Below, piece after piece: positions 8,691-16,800 of a stretch of 64,000 bases of DNA. A model generated the notes under the pieces. That model saw only the letters and a list, made by a program, of their open reading frames with translations. It had not been told where the DNA came from and did not search any database. The DNA is taken from contig NZ_JBNDMZ010000001.1 in assembly GCF_049856295.1 (NCBI RefSeq), forward strand, positions 186,001 through 250,000, written 5' to 3'. Made by a program: the position numbers and the translations under genes. Position 1 is the first letter of the stretch, and each line of letters begins with the position of its first letter. This DNA is from JB111 sp049856295 (GTDB taxonomy: Bacteria; Actinomycetota; Actinomycetes; Actinomycetales; Actinomycetaceae).

Positions 8691-8753
8691 TGCTCAAGGT
8701 AGCGTAGGAGTCCTGCTCAAGGTAGCGTAGAAGTCCTGCTCAAGGTAGCGTAG
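8691..8753 (+). promoter_or_regulatory. Three tandem 23-bp repeats, each with a -10 box, before the DUF4143 ATPase gene
   Basis: TGCTCAAGGTAGCGTAG occurs three times without a mismatch (8691-8707, 8714-8730, 8737-8753), separated by GAGTCC and AAGTCC. Each copy contains TAGCGT. In the last copy this box is exactly 6 bases before the GTG start, so it is the likely leaderless promoter. The other two copies look like duplicated promoters or binding sites for a regulator recognising CTCAAGGTAGCG. Confidence 0.75.
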
Positions 8754-8757
8754 GTGC

Positions 8758-10008
8758 GTGGAGTACACGCGACGGACGGTCGATGCCGAGCTGGACGAGT
8801 TGATGACGCTCGCTCCGGCGATCGCCATCGACGGGCCGAAAGCGGTCGGCAAGTCGGCAACCGCGACCAGGCGGGCCGATCACAGCTGGTTCCTCGACGA
8901 CCCCGACCAGCGCGAGCTCGTGGCGGCTGATCTCGGGTTGGACGGAGCTCCGTCGGGCACGTTGCTGCTCGACGAGTGGCAGCGACTCCCTGCGGTCTGG
9001 GACTCGGTGCGGCGAAAGGTCGACGGTGGTGCTCCGCCCGGGCGTTTCCTTCTCACGGGCAGCGCGTCACTCGATCCTGCCTCGTCCGTGCACAGTGGCG
9101 CGGGCCGGTTCATCTCCTTGCGCATGCGACCGATGGCTCTGCACGAGCGTTGGTCGGATGCTCCGACGGTGAGCCTGCGCGCACTCCTCTCGGGTACGGC
9201 GGGCGTCCTCTCCGGCGCGACCGATCGCGTACTGCCCGACTACCTCGGTGCCATCGTCGAGAGTGGATTCCCTGGAATTCGTCGAGGCGCGGAGCGACTG
9301 CGGCGGGCCCGGCTCGAGGAGTATCTCGACCTCGTCGTCGAACGTGACCTGCCGGAGCTCGGCCATACGGTGCGGCGGCCGGCGACCCTGCGACGCTGGC
9401 TCTCCGCGTATGCCGCTGCGTCGTCGACGACCAGCAGCTACTCCGCGATCCTCGACGCGGTGACGGCGGGCGACGGGAGTCAACCCGCGAAGACCACAAC
9501 CATCGCGTACCGCGAGATGCTGACGCGGCTGTGGCTGCTCGACCCGGTTTCGGGCTGGACGCACAGCCGTCGGCCGCTGAGTCGTGTCCAGCAGGCGCCG
9601 AAGCATCAGCTCGCCGACCCGGCTCTCGCTGCCCGACTGCTCGGGCTGACCGCCAGCTCGCTCGGGAGTGGTGCCGGCGCGAGCATGGCCGGGCCGCTGT
9701 TCGAGTCGCTCGCCACGCTCGGCGTGCGGGTCGCGGCGCAGGCTGCCGAGGCTCGTGTCGGGCACCTGCGCACCCGGAACGGGGACCGGGAGGTCGACCT
9801 TGTCGTCGAAGGGACGGACGGGCAGGTCGTCGGGATCGAGGTCAAGCTGTCCTCCTCGGTGGCGGACACCGACGTCCGGCACCTCCTCTGGCTGCGGGAC
9901 CAGCTGCCGGAGGACGTCGTGGACCTCGTCGTGCTGACGACGGGACGGCAGGCGTACCGCCGCCGGGACGGTGTCGCCGTCGTGCCGCTCGCCCTGCTCG
10001 GTGCCTGA
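8758..10008 (+). CDS. AAA ATPase with C-terminal DUF4143 nuclease-like domain
   Basis: 416 residues. An AAA_14 ATPase domain carries Walker A GPKAVGKS (26-33), Walker B TLLLDEWQ (68-75) and a sensor segment FLLTGSAS (about 98-105). The C-terminal DUF4143 part (about 190-355) ends with the PD-(D/E)XK-like pattern REVDLVVEGTDGQVVGIEVKLS, suggesting a restriction-endonuclease-like fold. The family is widespread, often horizontally mobile, and its cellular role is not established; links to toxin-antitoxin or defence functions are speculative. The GTG start is 6 bases after a TAGCGT box in the third upstream repeat. Codon use is visibly less GC-biased than in the neighbours, which supports acquisition by transfer. 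The 3' end is 5 bases from the convergent phosphoesterase gene. Confidence 0.88.
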   Translation: MEYTRRTVDAELDELMTLAPAIAIDGPKAVGKSATATRRADHSWFLDDPDQRELVAADLGLDGAPSGTLLLDEWQRLPAVWDSVRRKVDGGAPPGRFLLTGSASLDPASSVHSGAGRFISLRMRPMALHERWSDAPTVSLRALLSGTAGVLSGATDRVLPDYLGAIVESGFPGIRRGAERLRRARLEEYLDLVVERDLPELGHTVRRPATLRRWLSAYAAASSTTSSYSAILDAVTAGDGSQPAKTTTIAYREMLTRLWLLDPVSGWTHSRRPLSRVQQAPKHQLADPALAARLLGLTASSLGSGAGASMAGPLFESLATLGVRVAAQAAEARVGHLRTRNGDREVDLVVEGTDGQVVGIEVKLSSSVADTDVRHLLWLRDQLPEDVVDLVVLTTGRQAYRRRDGVAVVPLALLGA

Positions 10009-10013
10009 CCTGC

Positions 10014-10529
10014 TCAGGACTCGCGGTCGACGACGACGATCCGCACGTCGTGCAGGATGCCGCCCTCGACGACGGCCGTCATCAGCGTGCAGTCCGGCTG
10101 ACGCCGGCGGTCGGTGGGCGAGCCGGGGTTGAGGAGGCGGATGCCGCCCGGCGTCGTCGTGTCCCAGGGGATGTGGCTGTGCCCAAACACGAGGACGTCC
10201 GGGGGGTCGTCCGCGAACGCGGCGTCCGCGCGGCGCTCGCGGCCCTGGGCGGCGCCCGTCTCGTGGACGACGGCGAGGCGCAGCCCCTCGACGTCGGCGC
10301 GCGCGACCTCGGGGAGCCGGGCGCGGAGCTCGTCGCCGTCGTTGTTGCCGTGGACGGCCAGCAGCCGGGCGGAGCGCTCCTCGAACGCGTCCAGCGTGGC
10401 GGCGTCGACCCAGTCGCCGGCGTGGACGACGACGTCGGCCCGCTCGACCTCGCGCCACACGTCACCGGGGATCCGGCGCGCCCGGGCGGGCACGTGGGTA
10501 TCGGCGACGAGCACGAGGCGCGTGGTCAA
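10014..10529 (-). CDS. Calcineurin-like metallophosphoesterase, YfcE/MJ0936 type
   Basis: 171 residues with the ordered metal-binding motifs of small phosphodiesterases: ADTHVP (9-14), HAGDWVD, HGNND and FGHSH. The product probably hydrolyses phosphodiester bonds in the cytoplasm; the substrate is unknown. The TTG at 10529 is used because it begins the conserved RLVLVADTH strand and lies 2 bases after the stop of the upstream capA-like gene, indicating translational coupling. A GTG a few codons further in is an alternative start. Confidence 0.88.
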   Translation of the reverse strand: MTTRLVLVADTHVPARARRIPGDVWREVERADVVVHAGDWVDAATLDAFEERSARLLAVHGNNDGDELRARLPEVARADVEGLRLAVVHETGAAQGRERRADAAFADDPPDVLVFGHSHIPWDTTTPGGIRLLNPGSPTDRRRQPDCTLMTAVVEGGILHDVRIVVVDRES

Positions 10530-10531
10530 GG

Positions 10532-11863
10532 TCAGCTGCGGGGCTCGACCCGCGGGGGCTCGCCGGTCGGCTCGGCCGGGGTGTCGAACGAGGCCGGCTC
10601 GTCGCCCATGAGCTCGTCGAGCCACGAGTTGTACGACTCGATCTGGGCGGGGTCCCAGGCGGTCGTCGTCGGGTCCTCCAGCGCGGCGTGCAGCGGCACG
10701 AGGCCGTAGTCGCCGTTGGAGTCCATCACCGTGCCCATCCACTCGACGGAGTCCACGCGGGCCGGCCCCTCGGCGGGCACCGTGATCGTCGCCTGCGTCA
10801 TGAGGCCCACGGCGGTCTCCATGATCGTCGAGCTGCCCGGCTGCTGGCTGGCCAGCGAGTTGCCCATCGACCAGACGACCCACATGCCCTGCCCGTCGAC
10901 GCCGCCCTCGAGCTGCTCGATCGGCTGCGGCGTGTGGGGGTGCGAGCCGAGGACGAGGTCGATCTCGCCGGAGTCCGCGAGGCGCTGGGCGGCGTCCTGC
11001 TGGTAGGCGCTCGGGGCGAACGTGTACTCGTCGCCCCAGTGCATCGAGGCGACGACGACGTCGGCTCCCGCCTCCCGCGCGGCGATCGCCTGGTCGACGA
11101 TCGGCTCGTCGTCGATGAGGTCGACGAGGTGCGGCTCGGCCACGGGGATGCCGTTCGTCGAGTACGTCGCCGCGAGGTGGGCGACCGTGACCTCGCGGCC
11201 GTCGCGCTCGAGCACGTACATCTGGGGCGTGGCCTGCTCCTCGGGGGTGCGGGCCGTGCCGGCGTAGCCGAGGCCGTGCTCCTCCATCACCTCGATGGTG
11301 CGGATGACGCCGTCGGTCTGCTGGTCCACGGAGTGGTTCGTCGCCGTCGAGCAGCCGTCGTACCCGGCGCGTCCGAGCAGCGGGACGATGTCCTCCGGCG
11401 CGGCGAAGACGGGGTAGCCCGCCGGCTCGGCACCCTCCTGGGCGATCGGCACCTCGAGGTTGCACAGCGCGAGGTCGGCACCCTCGATGTAGGGGGCGAC
11501 CGGCTCGATCATCGGCCAGTAGTCGTAGGAGCCGTCGTCCTGGATCGCCTCGGCGTTCATCAGGGGGTAGGTGATGACGTCGCCGGCTGCGGCGAGCGTG
11601 AAGGTGACGTCGTCGCCCGCCTGCGCGGCGTCGTCGGACGGGGTCTCGCCGCCCGACGCGCTCTCGCCGCCGGAACCGCCCGGGGCGTCGTCGCCCGAGC
11701 CGTCGCCGTCCTCCGCCGGCGCGCCGGGCGGGTCGTCGGCGGCAGGCTCCTCGGACTCGGAGCCGGACGCGAGGCGCATCGCGAGGACGACCAGGCCCAC
11801 GGCGAGGGCGATCACGAGCACGACGACGAGCACGAGCTCGGCGGTCCGGGACAGACGAGGCAT
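10532..11863 (-). CDS. CapA-family (PGA_cap) membrane-anchored phosphoesterase-like protein
   Basis: 443 residues: one N-terminal membrane segment (9-31), an acidic Ser/Gly/Asp-rich linker to about residue 85, then a PGA_cap domain. Visible family motifs are AAAGDVITYPLMN, LCNLEVPI, NHSVDQ, ASMHWGDEY and LGSHPHTPQP, the last two supplying metal ligands of this calcineurin-like fold. The domain would face the cell exterior. CapA was named for poly-gamma-glutamate capsule synthesis in Bacillus, but no capB/capC partners are nearby, so involvement in a capsule is not supported. A CACCCT box lies 6 bases before the ATG. The phosphoesterase gene follows in the same operon. Confidence 0.88.
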   Translation of the reverse strand: MPRLSRTAELVLVVVLVIALAVGLVVLAMRLASGSESEEPAADDPPGAPAEDGDGSGDDAPGGSGGESASGGETPSDDAAQAGDDVTFTLAAAGDVITYPLMNAEAIQDDGSYDYWPMIEPVAPYIEGADLALCNLEVPIAQEGAEPAGYPVFAAPEDIVPLLGRAGYDGCSTATNHSVDQQTDGVIRTIEVMEEHGLGYAGTARTPEEQATPQMYVLERDGREVTVAHLAATYSTNGIPVAEPHLVDLIDDEPIVDQAIAAREAGADVVVASMHWGDEYTFAPSAYQQDAAQRLADSGEIDLVLGSHPHTPQPIEQLEGGVDGQGMWVVWSMGNSLASQQPGSSTIMETAVGLMTQATITVPAEGPARVDSVEWMGTVMDSNGDYGLVPLHAALEDPTTTAWDPAQIESYNSWLDELMGDEPASFDTPAEPTGEPPRVEPRS

Positions 11864-11930
11864 GTCCGAAGGGTGCCACGCCGAGCCGCCCGGGCGGGAG
11901 AGACGGGCGGTGGGGACCTACCCTGGGCGC

Positions 11931-12563
11931 ATGACGACGCCTGCCCCCGGTGCCGCGCAGGCGCCCCTGTGGAACATCGCGAACATCCTCACGATGCTCC
12001 GGATCGTCCTCGTGCCGGTGTTCGTCGTGCTGTTCCTGAAGGACGGCGACGCGATGCGCTGGGCCGCCGCCGCGGTGTTCATCCTCGCCGCGATCACGGA
12101 CAAGCTCGACGGCTACCTCGCGCGCTCGCGCAACCTCGTCACCGACTTCGGCAAGCTCGCCGACCCGATCGCCGACAAGACCCTGGTGGGGGCGGCGCTC
12201 ATCCTGCTGTCGTGGGCGGGCGACCTGCCGTGGGTCATCACGATCGTCATCCTCGTGCGCGAGCTGGCCGTCACCGTGCTGCGGGACGTCATGCGGCGCC
12301 GCGAGGTCGTCATGCCGGCCTCCCAGGGCGGGAAGCTGAAGACCGTCCTCCAGCTCGTGTTCCTGTCGATGATGCTCGTGCCCTGGGTGTCGTTCCTCCC
12401 GGAGTCCGCGGCCGACTCGATCGTCACCGTCGCCCTCGTCATCGCCTGGGCCGCCATGGGCGTGGCGCTCGTGACCGGCGTCCAGTACTTCGTGGCCGCC
12501 GCGCGGGCGATCCGCGAGGCGCGGGACACGGGCGCGGGAGCCGGACCTCGTGCCGGCGCGTGA
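11931..12563 (+). CDS. pgsA: CDP-diacylglycerol-glycerol-3-phosphate 3-phosphatidyltransferase
   Basis: 210 residues with about five membrane helices. It carries the CDP-alcohol phosphotransferase signature from DGYLARSRNL to GKLADPIAD (about 63-86), spacing DG-x2-AR-x8-G-x3-D-x3-D. The enzyme makes phosphatidylglycerol phosphate, the precursor of PG and cardiolipin, in the membrane. The ATG at 11931 is fixed by a TACCCT -10 box exactly 6 bases upstream (leaderless). The following cinA gene overlaps its 3' end by 14 bases. The pgsA-cinA-clgR order is conserved in many actinobacteria, which supports PgsA rather than another CDP-alcohol transferase. Confidence 0.93.
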   Translation: MTTPAPGAAQAPLWNIANILTMLRIVLVPVFVVLFLKDGDAMRWAAAAVFILAAITDKLDGYLARSRNLVTDFGKLADPIADKTLVGAALILLSWAGDLPWVITIVILVRELAVTVLRDVMRRREVVMPASQGGKLKTVLQLVFLSMMLVPWVSFLPESAADSIVTVALVIAWAAMGVALVTGVQYFVAAARAIREARDTGAGAGPRAGA

Positions 12564-13161
12564 CAGACCGGTGCCGGACTCGGCGCCCGGTTCGCCCCGG
12601 GCCGGCTCCGTGGCCGACCCGACCGGACCTCTCGTGCCGGGCGTTGCTCCCGACCCGAGCGGACCTCTCGTGCTGCCCGCGGCACCCGACCCGCTCGGCC
12701 CGCTCGTCGCGGCGCTCGCCGGGCGCGGGCTGCGGATCGGCGTGGCCGAGTCCCTGACGGCGGGCGCACTTGCCGCCCGGCTCGCCGCCGTGCCCGGCGT
12801 GTCCGCGGTGCTCCGCGGGGGAGTGGTCGCCTACGCGAGCGACCTCAAGATCGCCCTGCTCGACGTCGACGGCGACCTCCTCGCCGCCGGCGGACCCGTC
12901 CAGGCCGAGGTCGCGGCGCAGATGGCCCGCGGTGCGGCACGGGTGCTGGGGGCCGAGATCGGGCTCGCCACCACCGGCGTGGCGGGACCCGGACCCGCCG
13001 ACGGGAACCCGGCCGGCACCTTCCACGTGGCCTGCGCCGGGCCGGCGGGCGTGCGGACGCGCTCGTGGCTGGTCGCCGGGACGCGCCCAGCTGTTCGCGC
13101 GGCTGCGGTCGACGCGGCGCTCGCGCTGCTGGCGGACGTCGTCGCCGAGGTCGAGCCCTAG
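12550..13161 (+). CDS. cinA: CinA C-terminal domain protein (NMN amidohydrolase PncC type)
   Basis: 203 residues. The last 160 form a stand-alone CinA C-terminal domain with the conserved GVAESLTAG (about 63-71) and ATTGVAGP motifs, the PncC family that deamidates nicotinamide mononucleotide. The N-terminal molybdopterin-like domain of full CinA is absent, as is usual in actinobacteria. The first 50 residues are a Pro-rich extension with three imperfect repeats of DP-x-GPLV. GTG at 12550 overlaps pgsA by 14 bases. GTG at 12571 or a later one could be the true start, which would shorten the odd extension. Confidence 0.85.
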   Translation: MPARDRPVPDSAPGSPRAGSVADPTGPLVPGVAPDPSGPLVLPAAPDPLGPLVAALAGRGLRIGVAESLTAGALAARLAAVPGVSAVLRGGVVAYASDLKIALLDVDGDLLAAGGPVQAEVAAQMARGAARVLGAEIGLATTGVAGPGPADGNPAGTFHVACAGPAGVRTRSWLVAGTRPAVRAAAVDAALALLADVVAEVEP

Positions 13162-13472
13162 GCGGAGATCCGGACGTCGGCCGGGCCCGGTCGGTCCGTG
13201 CTCGACTGCGGGCCGCGTCCGCGCTCGACGGCCGTCCACATGCGCGTCCGGGGGCGGGCCGCATACGTGTCCGGTGGGCGGGAACAGATCCGACCCGGAC
13301 GGTGTTGTGCCCGGTGATGATGCCCTCGACGAACATCGCCCGACCCATCGGTCCGCCCGACAGGCGGGACGACCCCCGCCCCGGTTCCCGCCAGGCGCCC
13401 CGCGCCAGGTACCGTATCTCCACACCCGTCGTCGACGAGACGACGACCGAGCCCGACGAGAGGGGGACCCCC
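13162..13472. other. Intergenic region before clgR
   Basis: About 310 bases with no supported gene. Reading frames here have poor codon patterns. Near the end TACCGT (13409-13414) could be a -10 box for clgR, about 60 bases before its start. No clear operator or riboswitch was recognised. Confidence 0.5.
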
Positions 13473-13769
13473 GTGCTGCTGCGCAACGTGATCGGCGACG
13501 TGCTCCGCGAGGTCCGTCAGCGTCAGGGCCGCACCCTGCGCGAGGTGTCCTCGGACGCCAAGGTCTCGCTCGGCTACCTCTCCGAGGTGGAGCGCGGGCA
13601 GAAGGAGGCCTCCTCCGAGCTGCTCGCCTCGATCTCCGAGGCTCTCAACACCCCGCTGAGCCACATCATGCGCGTGGTCTCCGGCCGCCTCGCGGCCCAC
13701 GAGCCCGTGCGCGTCCCGGACACCGTGCCGGACGAGTTCCTCGACGAGCTCGCGCCCGCCGCGCCGTGA
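13473..13769 (+). CDS. clgR: Xre-family regulator of proteolysis genes, ClgR type
   Basis: 98 residues, almost entirely one helix-turn-helix domain (about 10-70; GRTLREVSSDAKVSLGYLSEVERGQKEAS), characteristic of ClgR. In Corynebacterium and Streptomyces this activator controls clp protease genes, and it follows pgsA and cinA as it does here. The GTG at 13473 is chosen because GAGGGGG lies directly upstream and the family begins with this LRNVIGDVLREVR segment; the frame is open further upstream but without family similarity. The short tail ends in ELAPAAP, a hydrophobic C-terminus like those that make ClgR a ClpP substrate elsewhere (inferred). Confidence 0.88.
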   Translation: MLLRNVIGDVLREVRQRQGRTLREVSSDAKVSLGYLSEVERGQKEASSELLASISEALNTPLSHIMRVVSGRLAAHEPVRVPDTVPDEFLDELAPAAP

Positions 13770-13803
13770 TCCGCTGAGGCCGGTCGGCCGGCTGCACTCC
13801 TCG

Positions 13804-13836
13804 ACGACGCCCTCGCCCTCGCGGCGGGGGCGTCGT
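13804..13836. terminator. Bidirectional hairpin terminator between clgR and lhr
   Basis: ACGACGCCC (13804-13812) pairs with GGGCGTCGT (13828-13836), extended by a T-G wobble and CGCC/GGCG, giving a stem of about 14 bp with a 5-base loop. It lies between convergent stop codons. Confidence 0.7.
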
Positions 13837-13849
13837 GCTGTTCGTGGGG

Positions 13850-16800
13850 CTACGCCGGCGGGTGGAGGCCCCCGGGGCCGCGGACCCAGCCGGCCGCCGT
13901 GAGGGCGCGCTCCGTGGGCCCGGCCCGGTGGCTGCCGGCCGGTGAGCCGCCGTCGACCTGCCGGACTGTGGCGCGCGGGAGGCGGCCGTCCCGCACCTGG
14001 ACCGCGGCCGCCGACGCCGCGGCCGTGAGGAACGCCTCGTCGTCCGTGAGCCCGAGCACCGACCGACCGCCGCGCTCGACGAACAGCGCCGGCGCCGCGT
14101 CGACCAGCACGACGAACGCACCCGCCCGCCGCGACGGCCGCGGCCCCTCGGCCGGGCCCGGCCACGGCAGCGCCGCCCCGTACGGGTTCGCGGGGTCCGC
14201 GGCGGCGAGCACGTGGACCACCGGGGTGCCGGCGGCGGTGCCAGTGCCATCGGCGTCGTGACCGGCGGCGCCGTGGCCTGCGGCGCGCAGGTCCTCGTGG
14301 CGCCCCGCGTCGGGCCGTGTCTCACGCCCCGCCTCGCGAAGCACCTCGAGCATCGCGGGCAGCGCGAACTGCGCGCCGCCGAGGCCGTCCACCACGTAGC
14401 CGCGCCGGACCTGCGCCGCGTCCTCGAGCCGGCGCAGCACCTCGTAGGCCGCCGAGAACCCGCCCGCGAGCTCACTCACTCCCGACGAGTCCCGGGTGAG
14501 CACTCCGTGCGTCTCGACGAGCTGGGCGACTCGGGCCGCGAGCGCGACGGTCGGGTCGGGGGCGGCCGGTGCGGACCGGCGGACGAGCGACCAGCGGCCC
14601 GCGAGGTCGGCGGGCGTGGCGGCGAGCGCGGAGCGGGGGCGGACGGCGGCCGTCGCGCGGCGCCTGAGGCCCCCGCGGACAGGGCGCGGCGGCCGCGGCG
14701 CGGTGCGGGAGCGGACCGGGCCGGACGCCTGCGTCGCACGGCTGCGCGCGGCGGCAAACGTGTCCGAGGTGACGATGCCGGCGGTGGCCAGCCACCACAG
14801 TGCCTCGCCGACGGCCGGGGCGTCGACGGCGGCCGGGGCGTCGACGGCTGGAGACCGACAGTCGCTGCCGTCCGGGACCGCGTCGCCGGGCCGGTCGGCG
14901 GGCAGCGTGCCATGTGACGAGGCGGCGGAGGGGCCGGTCGTCCGGGCGTGCTCGTCGTCGGGCTCCCCGAGGTCCCACGGGTCGTCCGGGTCCGGCGCCC
15001 GGACCGCGGCGACGAGGTCCGCGAGCGTGCGGGATGCGCCGTCCGACAGGGCCCGGACGACGGCGCCGAGCAGCGCCTCGGAGGGGACCCGCTCGTCGGC
15101 CGCGACCCCGGAGCCCGACCCGTCCCCGCCCGCCGGCGCCGACCACGAGTCGGTCGGCGGGGCGAGGTCGGCCACGGCGTCCGACGGCAGGAGGATGACC
15201 TGGTCCGGCGCGGCCGGCGACGTGCGCGGGCCGCGGCCGACCCACACGACCTCGCCGTCGGCGACGAGCTCGTCGAGCAGACCGGGTCGGTACCCCGGCA
15301 CGCGGGAGGGCAGCACGTGCGTCTCGAGGCCCGCGAGCGGGAGGGGCTGCCCGGCGAGTCGGTCGACGACGTCGAGCAGCGCGGCCGCGGTGGTGTCGTC
15401 GGATGCCGTGTCGCCGGATGCCGCGGGGACGGATGCCGCGGGGACGGATGCCGCGGGGACGGGGGCCGTGCTAACCGGCTCCGGCGCAATCCCGTGCCAC
15501 CGCAGCGTCGCGCGGGCGAGCACCTCGGGTTCGATCGCGTCCACCTCGCCGCGCAGCAGCGCGAGCGAGCGGCGGCGGATCCGGCGCAGCACCTCGGCGT
15601 CGACGAGCTCGAGCCCGTCGGCGTGCCCGGTCACGCGCCCGGCGACGAGCACCTCGGCGCCCACGAGCCGGTCGAGCGGCGCCCGCAGCACACCGACCGG
15701 CAGGTCGTACCGGGCCGCGACGTCCGCGGGGGTGAACGGTCCGTGCGTGCGGGCGTAGCGGCGCAGGAGGTCGCCCAGCGGGTCCGGCACGTCGTCGGCG
15801 AGCTCGGCCGGGACGCCGGCGGGAAGCACGACGCCGAGCGCCCCGCGCACCCGGCCGGCGTCCTCGACCACCACGAGGTGCGGCTCGCCGCCGACCTCGA
15901 CCTCGAGCACGCGTCCGGCCCGCGCCAGCTCGGCGACGAGGGCGTCGACGTCGTCCGGGTCCGCGAGCCGTTCCGCGAGCTCGCTGCGCGGCAGGGGGCC
16001 GAGGCGGCGGACGAGATCGATGGCCGCCTCGGCGTCGTGCGCCCGGCTCGCCTCCGTGAGGAGGCCGACCTCCGCGGCGACCTCGGTGACGGCGCGCGGG
16101 TCGAGCACGTCGACGAGGTCGGCGGTGTCGCCGCCGATCAGCTCGGCGAGCAGGGACGTGTCGAGCGCGAGGGCCGCCGCCCGGCGCTCCCCGGGCGGGA
16201 CGTCCTCGCCGTAGAGGAACCGCGCGGTGTAGCCCATGAGCAGCGAGCGCGCCCAGGGCGACGGGCGCGGCGTCGTCACCTCGACGACCCGGACGCGGCG
16301 CGCGGCGACGGCCGCCATGAGGGCGGTGAGCGCGGGGACGTCGTAGTCGTCCTGGAGCGCCTCGCGGACGGCCTCGAGGGTGATAGGGAACTCGGGGAAC
16401 TTCGAGGCGACGGCGAACAGCGCGGCCGCCCGGTGCCGCTGCTGCCACAGCGGCTGCCGCTTGCCCGGGAACCGGCGGGGCAGGAGGAGCGCGCGGGAGG
16501 CGGCCTCCCGGAACCGGGCGGCGATGAGCGGGGACCCGGCGAGTGCGGCGACGACGCGGGGCCGCACGTCGTCCGGGTCGACCAGGAGGTCGTCGGGGCC
16601 GAGCTCCTCCTGGGCGCCGGGCGGGAGGCGCAGGACGATGCCGTCGTCTGCGGCCTGCGCCTGTGCGTCCACGCCGGTGCGCTCGCGCAGCGCTGCGGCG
16701 AGCAGGAGGGCCCACGGGGCGTTGACGCGCCGGCCGGCGAGGGAGTGGACGACGACGCGCCAGTCGCCCAGCTCGTCGCGAAACCGCTCGACGATGATCG

